64,000 bases of DNA from Salinimicrobium sediminis. Its GTDB lineage: Bacteria > Bacteroidota > Bacteroidia > Flavobacteriales > Flavobacteriaceae. Position numbers and translations under genes: made by a program. Below, in pieces: positions 8,114 to 16,783 of this stretch (position 1 is its first letter; the number at the start of each line of letters is the position of its first letter). The stretch is taken from NCBI RefSeq assembly GCF_900215295.1, contig NZ_OCMF01000002.1, positions 1 through 64,000 of the forward strand. Reading direction: 5' to 3'. Under the pieces are notes generated by a model, which had not been told where the DNA came from, ran no database searches, and saw only the letters and a list, made by a program, of their open reading frames with translations.

Positions 8114-9522
8114 ATTCTTCTTTCTAAACATACCACGTTCTCTACATGAAAAGTCTGTGGAAACATATCAACGGCCTGAGTTCTGGTCACCTTGTAATGT
8201 TCATCAAGTAAAGCCAAATCCCGTGCCTGCGTAGCCGAATTACAGCTCACGTATACGATTCGCTGAGGCAAGATACCAATTATTTGCGCAACCACATCCT
8301 TGTGCATCCCATCCCGTGGGGGATCTGTAATGATTACATCCGGGTGCCCGTGCTGCTTAATGAATTCGGCAGTGAACACCTTTTTCATGTCCCCAACATA
8401 GAATTCAGTGTTGGTGATATTGTTGTTTCGGGCATTTTCTTTCGCGTCTTCAATAGCTTCAGGCACCGCCTCGACTCCTATAACCTTTTTGGCCTTTGCG
8501 GCCACAAACTGGGCAATTGTTCCGGTACCGGTATAAAGGTCATACACGAGTTCACTTCCGGTAAGACCGGCAAAATCGCGGGTGATCTTGTAAAGATTAT
8601 ACGCCTGTTCTGAATTGGTTTGGTAAAAGGATTTAGCATTGATCTTGAACTTAAGACCTTCCATTTCCTCAAAAATATGATCCTTCCCTTTGTAGCAGAT
8701 CACTTCCTGATCATAGATAGTATCATTTCCTTTAGGATTGATCACGTATTGAAGGCTGGTGATCTCAGGGAATTCTTCAGCAATAAAATTCAGGAGCAAT
8801 TCCCTCTTTTCCCTGTTCTCCTCAAAAAACTGAATCAACACCATGATTTCTCCCGTAGATGAAGTCCTTATCATGAGGGTTCGCAGCATTCCTCTTTGAT
8901 CCCTTGTGTTGAAAAACGGAATATCATTAGCAATGGCAAATTGCTTTACACTGTTCCTTATTCCGTTACTTGGTGCCTGCTGCAGGTGACATTCCTTAAT
9001 GTCCAGGATCTTATCCCACATTCCGGGTATATGAAATCCAAGGGCATTACGGTCTTCTATATCTCTGCCGCTCGATATCTCTTCCTGTGTCAACCAGCGG
9101 CTATCGCTAAAGGAAAATTCCATTTTGTTACGGTAAAAATAGATCGCTTGGCTACCTAAAATAGGAGTGACTTCGGGAAGTTCTACTTTTCCCAGGCGGG
9201 TAAGATTGTTCACCACCTCTTTTTCTTTATAGTAAAGCTGGTGCTTATAATCCATAAACTGCCATTTGCAGCCTCCGCACACGCTAAAATGTATGCAGGG
9301 AGGTTCAACTCTCTTATCTGAATATTCATGGAACCTGGTAGCAGTACCTTCGTAAAAAGCTTTTTTTCGCTTTGTGGTCTGCACATCCACAACATCACCA
9401 GGTACTGCATTACCAATAAAGATCACCTTTCCATCGGGGGCTTTGGCAATACTCTTTCCTTTTGCCCCGGCGTCAATCACCTTTACCTCTTTAAATTCTA
9501 AATTTCTGTTCTTTCTTGCCAT
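8110..9522 (-). CDS. rlmD: 23S rRNA (uracil-5-)-methyltransferase RlmD/RumA
   Basis: About 470 residues. The N-terminal TRAM domain (~5-65) is followed by a four-cysteine iron-sulfur site (CIHFSVCGGCKW and a later Cys) and a SAM-dependent methyltransferase domain with YDLYTGTGTIAQF, DPPRDGMH and the catalytic Cys in VYVSCNSAT, all diagnostic of the TrmA/RumA family that makes m5U in rRNA. The ATG at 9522 (MARKNRN) is chosen because a minus-strand -7 box TATTTTTG (9527-9534) ends four bases upstream. The frame extends further upstream, but that part cannot lie within this transcript. Confidence 0.92.
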   Translation of the reverse strand: MARKNRNLEFKEVKVIDAGAKGKSIAKAPDGKVIFIGNAVPGDVVDVQTTKRKKAFYEGTATRFHEYSDKRVEPPCIHFSVCGGCKWQFMDYKHQLYYKEKEVVNNLTRLGKVELPEVTPILGSQAIYFYRNKMEFSFSDSRWLTQEEISSGRDIEDRNALGFHIPGMWDKILDIKECHLQQAPSNGIRNSVKQFAIANDIPFFNTRDQRGMLRTLMIRTSSTGEIMVLIQFFEENREKRELLLNFIAEEFPEITSLQYVINPKGNDTIYDQEVICYKGKDHIFEEMEGLKFKINAKSFYQTNSEQAYNLYKITRDFAGLTGSELVYDLYTGTGTIAQFVAAKAKKVIGVEAVPEAIEDAKENARNNNITNTEFYVGDMKKVFTAEFIKQHGHPDVIITDPPRDGMHKDVVAQIIGILPQRIVYVSCNSATQARDLALLDEHYKVTRTQAVDMFPQTFHVENVVCLERRI

Positions 9523-9526
9523 GCCG

Positions 9527-9534
9527 CAAAAATA
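9527..9534 (-). promoter_or_regulatory. -7 box of rlmD, nearly leaderless
   Basis: TATTTTTG on the minus strand matches TAnnTTTG. Only four bases separate its G from the rlmD ATG, so the transcript would carry almost no 5' leader. No clear -33 TTG was found at the usual distance. Confidence 0.5.
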
Positions 9535-9696
9535 GGATAAATGCCAAGAATTATTGGGCGCAGGCTTTAAAAAATCAGGAAACATTTAGTAATTTGCGGC
9601 TTCTGAATTCGGGATGATTTCTCTCCCTGAATACCATTGAACCGGTACTTCCTTAAAGCAGGAATTTCTTTTTAGTAACAGGTAAAAATTAATTAC

Positions 9697-10941
9697 ATGA
9701 AAGTTTCAGAAAAAATCTCTTCCCGGGAAGCAATAGCATTAGAAGATAAGCACGGTGCACACAATTATCACCCTTTGCCCGTAGTTCTTGAACGCGGGGA
9801 AGGTGTTTATGTTTGGGATGTGGAAGGCAAAAAATATTTCGATTTCTTATCGGCATATTCAGCCGTGAATCAGGGGCATTGCCACCCAAAGATCGTAGGT
9901 GCAATGCATGAGCAGGCTCAAAAACTCACACTTACTTCGAGAGCCTTTCATAATGACATTTTAGGGAAGTACGAAAAATATGCGACAGAATATTTTGGTT
10001 TTGATAAGCTTCTCCCAATGAACACCGGGGCCGAGGCTGTTGAAACTGCTATCAAACTTGCCCGTAAATGGGCCTATGAACGCAAAGGAGTAGAGGAGAC
10101 CGAGGCGCAGATCATCGTGTGTGAAAATAATTTCCACGGAAGGACTACCACCATTATTTCCTTTTCAAACGATGAAGGCGCCCGAAAGAATTTTGGGCCC
10201 TACACCCCGGGATTCATCAAGATCCCTTATAACGATCCGGAAGCTCTTGAAGAAGCGCTCAAAAATAACGACAACATCGCCGGATTCCTGGTAGAACCTA
10301 TTCAGGGAGAAGCAGGAGTTTACGTACCTGCCCAGGGTTTCCTTTCCCGCGCCAAGGAACTTTGTGAGCAGCATAATGTGCTTTTTATTGCAGATGAAGT
10401 ACAAACCGGAATTGCCCGTACAGGGAAATTACTGGCTGTAGATCATGAGAATGTGAAGCCCGATGTATTGATCCTCGGAAAAGCAATTTCCGGCGGAGTT
10501 TATCCTGTTTCGGCAGTGTTGGCCAATGATGACATAATGAATGTGATCAAACCGGGCCAGCATGGATCTACCTTTGGTGGAAATCCTGTTGCCTGCGCCG
10601 TAGCAATGGCCGCTCTTGATGTGATCAAAGACGAGAATTTAGCCGAAAATGCTGAAAGATTAGGGAATCTATTCCGCAGAAAAATGGATGACTACATTCG
10701 AAGTTCCAACATTGTCACTTTGGTGAGAGGAAAAGGTTTGCTGAACGCGATTGTGATCAATGATTCCGAAGACAGCTCCACAGCCTGGGACATTTGTATG
10801 AAACTTAAGGAAAATGGATTGCTGGCAAAACCAACCCATGGGAATATCATCAGATTTGCTCCGCCGTTGGTAATGAATGAAGAGCAGTTGCTGGAATGTG
10901 TGTCGATTATTGAAAAGACCCTCAGGGAATTTGAAAAATAA
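9697..10941 (+). CDS. rocD: Ornithine--oxo-acid transaminase
   Basis: A 414-residue pyridoxal-phosphate aminotransferase of class III. Visible are the ornithine aminotransferase opening with [20 protein letters not shown], the cofactor-site [32 protein letters not shown], and the Schiff-base Lys in [18 protein letters not shown] (about residue 263). It converts ornithine and 2-oxoglutarate to glutamate semialdehyde, linking arginine and proline metabolism. The ATG at 9697 gives the usual length. It is monocistronic, divergent from rlmD, and ends at a strong bidirectional terminator. Confidence 0.95.
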   Translation: MKVSEKISSREAIALEDKHGAHNYHPLPVVLERGEGVYVWDVEGKKYFDFLSAYSAVNQGHCHPKIVGAMHEQAQKLTLTSRAFHNDILGKYEKYATEYFGFDKLLPMNTGAEAVETAIKLARKWAYERKGVEETEAQIIVCENNFHGRTTTIISFSNDEGARKNFGPYTPGFIKIPYNDPEALEEALKNNDNIAGFLVEPIQGEAGVYVPAQGFLSRAKELCEQHNVLFIADEVQTGIARTGKLLAVDHENVKPDVLILGKAISGGVYPVSAVLANDDIMNVIKPGQHGSTFGGNPVACAVAMAALDVIKDENLAENAERLGNLFRRKMDDYIRSSNIVTLVRGKGLLNAIVINDSEDSSTAWDICMKLKENGLLAKPTHGNIIRFAPPLVMNEEQLLECVSIIEKTLREFEK

Positions 10942-10960
10942 TTTCTGAATACCAAGAATA

Positions 10961-10999
10961 AAACAGGGGCGAAAAATAACATTTTTCGCCCCTGTTTTT
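10961..10999. terminator. Bidirectional terminator between rocD and a membrane-protein gene
   Basis: A perfect 17-bp stem (10961-10977 with 10981-10997) with a 3-base loop is flanked by a T-run on each strand. It would end rocD (plus) and the CCC-motif membrane gene set (minus), which converge here. Confidence 0.92.
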
Positions 11000-11039
11000 T
11001 ATTGAGGTCACACTAATCACTGATGTTGATCCATGATCA

Positions 11040-11363
11040 CTAACCTTCGTAAGTTTGAATAGATTCCATCATCATTTCCTGCATACCATCCCAGCCGTAA
11101 AGAATTATAAGCACAATGTTAATCACCAGGTAAATCGCGGAAAGGATGATCCCTATTATAGCCAGGATCCTTCCGGTTTTTACATTGTTGTAACCGGAAT
11201 ACATGTCTGGTTCTGCCATATAGATCTCTTTGGCCTTTTTGGCCATCACCAGGGCGATGATCCCAAAGATAAGTCCTAGAATTCCCCAGCAACAGCAGGT
11301 AATGATTGAAAGAATTCCGAAAATCAGGATGAGGGTTGAATTTGGTAAAGTTGGTTTTTCCAT
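11040..11363 (-). CDS. CCC-motif small membrane protein
   Basis: A 107-residue protein with two long hydrophobic helices (~10-38 and ~65-92). The first contains ITCCCWGILGLIFGIIAL, the triple-Cys motif used to name a family of small flavobacterial membrane proteins. Between the helices a polar loop contains YSGYNNVKTGRILA. It is last in a minus-strand series with the DUF2752 gene and the type IX cargo gene. Its stop codon is followed by degenerate AGTGATC-type heptads. Function unknown. Confidence 0.8.
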   Translation of the reverse strand: MEKPTLPNSTLILIFGILSIITCCCWGILGLIFGIIALVMAKKAKEIYMAEPDMYSGYNNVKTGRILAIIGIILSAIYLVINIVLIILYGWDGMQEMMMESIQTYEG

Positions 11364-11378
11364 AAATATTAAAATTGG

Positions 11379-11663
11379 TTAGTTGATCAAAAAGCTCATT
11401 TTATAGAAGTAGGCACCAATGATGATCACGGCATTGAGAACAATAAGCCCCACCTTGACATACCAGTCGCCTTTGAATTTGAAAAATAGATTGGTGAAAA
11501 CAAACAAGAGTAAGAGAAAAATGGTGTAGATAGCGGGAAACATTTTGAAGGCCGCCACAAATTCTCCCTGAAAGACCATTACAAAAGCCCGCTGTGCCCC
11601 GCAACCCAGGCAGTCGAACCCAAAAAGTTGCTTGTTAAGACAGGGAAGCATGAATTCTTCCAT
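11379..11663 (-). CDS. DUF2752 family membrane protein
   Basis: About 94 residues. The motif FGFDCLGCGAQRAF near the N-terminus is the hallmark of DUF2752 (short C-x2-CG-x-RA region), followed by two hydrophobic helices. The ATG at 11663 is chosen over a TTG three codons earlier. The stop of the type IX cargo gene lies five bases upstream, so the genes are probably cotranscribed. Function unknown. Confidence 0.85.
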   Translation of the reverse strand: MEEFMLPCLNKQLFGFDCLGCGAQRAFVMVFQGEFVAAFKMFPAIYTIFLLLLFVFTNLFFKFKGDWYVKVGLIVLNAVIIIGAYFYKMSFLIN

Positions 11664-11668
11664 AGTTA

Positions 11669-13504
11669 TCAATTATAAACAGAGATCTTTTTAGTGATTT
11701 TTTTATTATCCGTTCCGGTCACTTTCACAATATAAACAGCATTTGCCCAATGTCCCGTAGCAATACTTATGGATCTTGAGTTGTCAAAATTCGTTCTGTA
11801 AAGCATTCTTTTTCCCTGCATATCAAAAATTCCTACCGATTTAACAGGGAAATGATCATTGCCAATGATCTCAAGTTCTCCCAGCTTATTATTTTGAACA
11901 ATTTCAAATTTTACCGGTATTGCTTCCTCTTCAAAAAATACCTGCGGCAACTGTTCCTGCGGCACTTTTTCGGCAAAAGCAAGTTTGAATCTTCCGTGGA
12001 ATGTTCCCGGTTGCAGCTCTAAAGTATAACCTTCTTCTTTAATAGAAAAATAATCATTCGTTTGAGTGTCTAAAATAAAAAGATTATTAATATCAATATT
12101 TTCTGAAAAACCTTCCGAAAATGTGATTTTTGACTGCTGTGTTTCGACTTTTAGAAACAGGGGAATCTCTGCGGAAGGGTCGTGTGGTCGCACATCTATT
12201 ACATAACTGCTCTCGTCCTGAAGCCATCCCACATCTGTTGGCGCTATTTCAAAAGCTTCGGCATCCATTCCTGCATCGATTTCCGCGGTTGCTTCATTCC
12301 AGAATGCCACAGTCAGCTTGCGTTCATACTCATCATTTACGGAAATTTTGAGTTGGATCTTTGGTATCACCAGAGGAGCTTGTCCAATACTGTGTTTTTT
12401 ATGAGCTGCTTCCGACAATTTATCCTTAGCAGATCCTTCCTCTTTCTGAAAGCTGCGATGGGCATTCCGAAAAATTACTTTTCCCGTTTCCGCTCCCTGC
12501 AGCATAAATCCGCGGCCAACCTGCAGGTATCTCGGATTGAAATGCCTGCCTCTCCCTTCTTCTTCTCCGGTGCCCACTTTTTTGAAAATGGGAGCTTCAT
12601 AGACTCCGGTGGTGCAAGGGTCGACAGGACTGTAAGCTCCATAGCCGCCAATATAATCTTCAAGATAGTGAGAACTTCCGTTTTCTTTGGAATCCCAGAA
12701 ATAGGCGATTCCTGTAGTGACATTATGCCGCTCCAGGTCACTGTAGCAATGTGTCTTTAAAGTACCTGCGCCTGAGTTTTCCAAAAGAAAGATGCTCAGA
12801 TCGAGCGCAGAGGGATAGGGATTTCCCACCAAAACAAAATTACCGGCTGTTACGGGAACTTCTATTACCCCCGAATTTGGTTTTCCACGGAAGTCATAGC
12901 GTTGCGCATTGCCGGGGTTATTTACTTCCCCCTCGGCAAGAGTTCCGTCCATGCCATCTGTTCCTTTCATCGTGAATCCGTGGCCCGGAGGAATTGCTGT
13001 ATTTCCACCCACAAAATTCCAGTTGGAATAGCTATCACCAGTAAAAGTATAGATCCATCGGGTGGCGATGGTAAGTGGATTGGCTGCTCCGTTCAAGGCT
13101 GATGTTTGTTGGGCAGGATTGCTTTTGATCTCTGCCTGAGGAGTATGTAATAAAGAGGTACCAAAAAGGCCATTTTCGGGAGCGCCTACAGGAGCACTCC
13201 AGTAATTATAATCATAAGCATTGGTACTGCCTCTTTGGAATATGGAAATGCTGCCATTCCCGGAATTCATGGCGTATGATCCTTCTCCCTGCAGCAGCTG
13301 GGCGTTTTTCCTGAGGTAAATGGATGCTTCACTCCCCACCGCCTGATTCTTCACCAGATGTATATTCTTCTGAACAAAAAGCAGATCCTCTCTTACAAAG
13401 AGATAGTTACTTTTAATTCCGTCTTTTGAGGGTGTAACCGATAGTTGGGCAAAACTGTTTTGCAAAGCAAATAAAAGAGCAGTAATTATTAAATATCCTC
13501 GCAT
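11669..13504 (-). CDS. Secreted protein with type IX secretion sorting domain
   Basis: A 611-residue protein with signal peptide MRGYLIITALLFALQNSFAQ. The middle region carries the repeated surface-protein phrases YNYWSAPVG and FVLVGNPYPSALD found in many Bacteroidota adhesin-like cargo proteins. The last ~75 residues (GELEIIGNDHF...SVGIFDMQGKRM...AVYIVKVTGTDNKKITKKISVYN region) form a type A C-terminal sorting domain, which directs export by the type IX system and attachment to the outer surface. The binding target is unknown. PorX, a regulator of that system, is encoded at 42334-43884. Confidence 0.87.
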   Translation of the reverse strand: MRGYLIITALLFALQNSFAQLSVTPSKDGIKSNYLFVREDLLFVQKNIHLVKNQAVGSEASIYLRKNAQLLQGEGSYAMNSGNGSISIFQRGSTNAYDYNYWSAPVGAPENGLFGTSLLHTPQAEIKSNPAQQTSALNGAANPLTIATRWIYTFTGDSYSNWNFVGGNTAIPPGHGFTMKGTDGMDGTLAEGEVNNPGNAQRYDFRGKPNSGVIEVPVTAGNFVLVGNPYPSALDLSIFLLENSGAGTLKTHCYSDLERHNVTTGIAYFWDSKENGSSHYLEDYIGGYGAYSPVDPCTTGVYEAPIFKKVGTGEEEGRGRHFNPRYLQVGRGFMLQGAETGKVIFRNAHRSFQKEEGSAKDKLSEAAHKKHSIGQAPLVIPKIQLKISVNDEYERKLTVAFWNEATAEIDAGMDAEAFEIAPTDVGWLQDESSYVIDVRPHDPSAEIPLFLKVETQQSKITFSEGFSENIDINNLFILDTQTNDYFSIKEEGYTLELQPGTFHGRFKLAFAEKVPQEQLPQVFFEEEAIPVKFEIVQNNKLGELEIIGNDHFPVKSVGIFDMQGKRMLYRTNFDNSRSISIATGHWANAVYIVKVTGTDNKKITKKISVYN

Positions 13505-13579
13505 TTTCCCGAAATTCGCAGTTGATTACATCAAGTTACTATTCTTTTTTAGTTTTAATTCATTGGTAAACAAATAATT

Positions 13580-13813
13580 ATGAAAAAACCATCTTCGCAA
13601 TTCTGGAATTCTTTGTTCATAGTAGTGGGTGGTGCGATCCTGCTTTTTGAAATCTCGGGAGAAGAGAGGAATGTTTATGCAATGATCCTGGGGCTGGTCC
13701 TCCTTATGTTTGGGCTGTACCGGGCAACAAATTTTTGGGTAGAAACAAAAGATGATCATAAGAAAGACCAGGAGGAAGAGGAGATCAACAATAACAATAA
13801 GAAAGATGTTTAA
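13580..13813 (+). CDS. Small membrane protein, hypothetical
   Basis: A 77-residue protein with two hydrophobic helices (~10-25 and ~32-50) and a highly charged C-terminal tail rich in Asp, Glu, Lys and Asn. No family is recognised. Its end overlaps the ATG of the Smr-domain gene by eight bases, so the two are translationally coupled and probably functionally linked. Confidence 0.7.
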   Translation: MKKPSSQFWNSLFIVVGGAILLFEISGEERNVYAMILGLVLLMFGLYRATNFWVETKDDHKKDQEEEEINNNNKKDV

Positions 13814-14354
13814 ACCCGGAGATAAAGTTGCAGTCCTTGATGAAGACCTGGAAGGGAAAGTGCTTCAGGTAAATCATTCTGAAGTAGAAATAGAAACTAC
13901 AGAGGGCTTTGTGCTCAGTTTTCCGGCAGGAGACCTTGTGAAAATAGGTTCCTCTTTACCAAATATTCTGCCCGATGATGTAAGTGATCTAAATGAAGTG
14001 ATCAAACAAAAAGAGGCCTCAAAAAAGCGAAAATCAGTACGTATCAAACCAAAAGAGCGCAACCTGCCTCCTATGGAAGTAGATCTGCATATTGGAAAAC
14101 TGGTACCAAGAAGTGGCGGATTATCAAACTATGACATCTTAACCATTCAAATGGATACAGCAAAACGGCAGCTGGAATTCGCTATGAGCAAGAGGATCCA
14201 AAAGGTGGTTTTTATCCATGGTGTCGGGGAAGGAGTCCTTAAAGCAGAGCTTGAAACCCTGTTCAACCGGTACGATAATGTCAAATTTTACGACGCAGAT
14301 TACCAGAAATACGGCTTAGGAGCTACTGAAGTATATATTTTTCAGAACTATTAA
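13806..14354 (+). CDS. Smr/MutS2-like domain protein
   Basis: About 182 residues. The N-terminus (MFKPGDKVAVLDEDLEGKV) is a small beta-barrel-like segment; the C-terminal ~90 residues form an Smr domain with MEVDLHIGKL and the signature VVFIHGVGEGVLKAEL. Smr domains bind branched or structured nucleic acids and may have nuclease activity; MutS2 carries the same domain. The ATG at 13806 follows from the alignment of this start with the domain; the frame opens earlier but inside the preceding gene. Confidence 0.88.
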   Translation: MFKPGDKVAVLDEDLEGKVLQVNHSEVEIETTEGFVLSFPAGDLVKIGSSLPNILPDDVSDLNEVIKQKEASKKRKSVRIKPKERNLPPMEVDLHIGKLVPRSGGLSNYDILTIQMDTAKRQLEFAMSKRIQKVVFIHGVGEGVLKAELETLFNRYDNVKFYDADYQKYGLGATEVYIFQNY

Positions 14355-14435
14355 AAGGTATTATTAGCTTTCTTCAGCCACGAATACACGAATTTTTTTG
14401 AGTATAGAATAGAATATTGAGAGTAAAAATAAACT

Positions 14436-14477
14436 AATCACTGATCACTGACCACTGACCACTGATCACTAATCTTA
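14436..14477 (-). repeat. Heptanucleotide array after the thrombospondin-repeat lipoprotein gene
   Basis: Six heptads. Read in the sense of the minus-strand gene they are AGTGATC/AGTGGTC variants beginning right after its TAA stop (14475-14477). This is the same unit as at the efp stop (48958). The rest of the 14355-14474 gap holds only a CACGAAT-type short repeat and a T-run near 14391. Confidence 0.75.
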
Positions 14478-15428
14478 ATTACCTCCGGTTTCCTCTTCGT
14501 TTTCTTCATCCTCATCGCCACCCGAAGGATCAATGATGACACTTTGAGAGGGAGAGTTTAGAAAACCCAGTTCATAATCCTGAAGCCTTATTTGTTCTCC
14601 ATCTCCTCCCTGGTTCACCAGGGTAAGGTTTCTTGCAGTAACCAAATATCTAAAGGACCGGGAAATAGCATTTTCACGCGAGCCGGTAACTTCAAATGAG
14701 TCAGTGATCTCGGGGTTTAAATAATGAGGTAGACCATCGTCGTTCCGGTTATCTTCAGGATTAAGATTCCCATCCCAGTCCTCATTTCTTGTAGGAACTC
14801 CGTCATTATCATCATCGGCATCAAGATAATCAGGTGTGTTATCTCCGTCTGAATCCGGGTAACCATTTGCTGAATTTTCTGCTTCAACTTTTATCTCTAC
14901 ACGGGTAAGGATATTATCACCGTCATCATCAATGTCCAGATAATCGGGAATTCCATCGTTGTCGGTGTCTCTCTCCTGGTTCATGCCTTCATCTGCAGAA
15001 AGAACTCCGTCACCATCATGATCTGTCGCGGTGGTCAGGGTGGAAGTGATCACCACTTCCCCGCCGGTAGTACTGCGATATTCTTCGGTCACCCGGGGTG
15101 ATACAGGGGGGATTTCATTACAGAAGTAGGAATTGCTCACTTCTCCGTCAAAAACGCGGTAAATAAGCTGGTTTGTTTCATTGATGGGAATGATGATCTC
15201 TTCTTCTTCAGTAGCGAAAAATCCGGTTTCTGGCGTATTATAATTGAACCTAAAAGCAATTGCTTCATTCACGCCGGTGTTGTTGATCTTGAACAACACG
15301 TGAGCCTCGTCATCTCCACATCGCTGTAGCTGCGGATTCTCAAAATTAAAATCGGTAACAATGATCTCCCCGTCATCACACGAAAATAAAATGGAGGCAG
15401 CAAATATAAGGCTCAGGACTTTTCTCAT
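14475..15428 (-). CDS. Lipoprotein with thrombospondin type 3-like calcium-binding repeats
   Basis: About 317 residues with lipobox ASILFSC (Cys ~16). From ~140 to 240 it carries Asp-rich repeats of the form DxDxDGxxD (DHDGDGVLSADEG, DTDNDGIPDYLDIDDDGD, DSDGDNTPDYLDADDDNDG), typical calcium-binding thrombospondin type 3 units of secreted Bacteroidota proteins. A C-terminal acidic EEENEEETGG tail follows. The ATG at 15428 starts directly at the lipoprotein signal. It is likely surface or periplasmic; no enzyme domain is visible. Confidence 0.8.
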   Translation of the reverse strand: MRKVLSLIFAASILFSCDDGEIIVTDFNFENPQLQRCGDDEAHVLFKINNTGVNEAIAFRFNYNTPETGFFATEEEEIIIPINETNQLIYRVFDGEVSNSYFCNEIPPVSPRVTEEYRSTTGGEVVITSTLTTATDHDGDGVLSADEGMNQERDTDNDGIPDYLDIDDDGDNILTRVEIKVEAENSANGYPDSDGDNTPDYLDADDDNDGVPTRNEDWDGNLNPEDNRNDDGLPHYLNPEITDSFEVTGSRENAISRSFRYLVTARNLTLVNQGGDGEQIRLQDYELGFLNSPSQSVIIDPSGGDEDEENEEETGGN

Positions 15429-15501
15429 AAGGAGGGTTTTCAGCAAAATTAAAAGTAATATATAATTTAAGAGAGACTTCATTAAATTATTTTAAATCTC
15501 C

Positions 15502-15509
15502 TATTTTTG
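15502..15509 (+). promoter_or_regulatory. -7 box of the cysteine desulfurase gene
   Basis: TATTTTTG matches TAnnTTTG. Its last G lies six bases before the ATG at 15516, so the mRNA would be nearly leaderless. This supports the ATG at 15516 rather than the earlier in-frame start. Confidence 0.55.
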
Positions 15510-15515
15510 TACACC

Positions 15516-16664
15516 ATGAAAAAAGTCTACTTTGATAACGCCGCAACCACTCAGATTCGTGAGGAAGTGGTGGATAAAATGGCAGTTGTAATGAAGGAGG
15601 TCTACGGGAATCCTTCTTCAACTCATGCCTTTGGCCGCAGTGCAAAAACTCTGATTGAGCAGGCAAGAAAATCTGTCGCAAAAATTCTTAATGTTGCTGC
15701 TTCTGAGATCATCTTTACTTCGGGTGGGACTGAAGCCGATAACCTTATATTAAATTCAGCCGTGCGGGATCTTGGGGTTAAGCGCATCATCACATCAAAA
15801 ATTGAGCATCACGCGGTGCTTTACACGTTGAATAAGCTGCACGAAGTATTTGGCGTGGAGCTTCTTTACGTGAATCTCGATGACTGCGGAAAAGTGGACC
15901 TGGAGCACCTGCAGGAGCTACTGAAGCAAAGCGACCAGAAGACCCTGGTGAGCCTCATGCATGTTAACAATGAAGTTGGAAATTTACTGGATATCAAAAA
16001 AACCGGAGAGATCTGTAAAGCTCATGACGCTTTATTTCATTCAGATACTGTGCAGTCAATTGGTCATTATGAACTTGACCTTTCCCAGATCAAGGTAGAT
16101 TTTACAGCGGTTAGCGCCCATAAATTCCATGGACCTAAAGGGGTTGGTTTTGCTTACATCAGAAAAAACAGCGGACTGCAGCCACTCATTTTTGGAGGGG
16201 AACAGGAACGAGGGTTTAGAGCCGGAACTGAATCTGTTCATAACATTGTAGGTCTTGAGGAAGCTTTAAAGCTCGCATACCTGCATCTGGACGAAGAACG
16301 GGAGTATATTACCTCTTTAAAAAGGCATTTTAAAGACCTTCTTTCAAAAGAAATTCCTGAAGTAAAATTCAATGGAGATTGCGATGATTTTGAGAACAGT
16401 ACCTATACTTTGCTGAATGTATGCCTGCCCATGAGCCAGGAGAAGGCTTTAATGCTGTTGTTCCAGCTGGACCTGCACGGCATCGCCTGTTCAAAAGGTA
16501 GCGCCTGCCAAAGTGGAAGTGATCAGGGTTCTCATGTCCTCAACGCTTTTCTATCTGAAGAAGACCTTAAAAAACCATCTTTACGGTTTTCCTTTTCCCA
16601 TTATAACACCAAAGAAGAGGTGGAGTATGTCGTGGAGGTTTTGAAGGAATTTATGGAAAAGTAG
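15516..16664 (+). CDS. Cysteine desulfurase (NifS/IscS-like)
   Basis: A 382-residue class V pyridoxal-phosphate enzyme that takes sulfur from cysteine for iron-sulfur clusters or thiolation. Seen: MKKVYFDNAATTQIREEV at the start, the cofactor Asp/Gln region HSDTVQSIGHYELD, the Schiff-base Lys in AVSAHKFHGPKGVGF, and the active Cys in the loop GSACQSGSD. It has no iscU neighbour and stands alone. It could be the housekeeping IscS-like enzyme or a specialised paralogue. Confidence 0.9.
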   Translation: MKKVYFDNAATTQIREEVVDKMAVVMKEVYGNPSSTHAFGRSAKTLIEQARKSVAKILNVAASEIIFTSGGTEADNLILNSAVRDLGVKRIITSKIEHHAVLYTLNKLHEVFGVELLYVNLDDCGKVDLEHLQELLKQSDQKTLVSLMHVNNEVGNLLDIKKTGEICKAHDALFHSDTVQSIGHYELDLSQIKVDFTAVSAHKFHGPKGVGFAYIRKNSGLQPLIFGGEQERGFRAGTESVHNIVGLEEALKLAYLHLDEEREYITSLKRHFKDLLSKEIPEVKFNGDCDDFENSTYTLLNVCLPMSQEKALMLLFQLDLHGIACSKGSACQSGSDQGSHVLNAFLSEEDLKKPSLRFSFSHYNTKEEVEYVVEVLKEFMEK

Positions 16665-16780
16665 TGTTCAGTGTTCGGTGCTCAGTATTCAGTTGTTTTT
16701 CACTTGGCTACTAAGATTTAGATAGCAACTATTTCTAAAGTTAGACTGATTGCCAACTGCAGACTCTTAACTGCGTACTA
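16664..16780. repeat. Paired heptanucleotide arrays between two convergent genes
   Basis: Four GTGTTCA-type heptads (16664-16691) begin at the last base of the desulfurase stop. Four further heptads (16753-16780, CTGCAGA/CTGCGTA type) end three bases from the stop of the minus-strand TonB receptor. Read in the sense of the receptor gene they also follow its stop, so the two arrays form an imperfect inverted pair. Confidence 0.7.
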
Positions 16781-16783
16781 AGC

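Noticed and set aside
12182-12760. 192-residue plus-strand ORF inside the type IX cargo gene
   Set aside because: It lies wholly antisense to a clear secreted protein, has no family features and no promoter.
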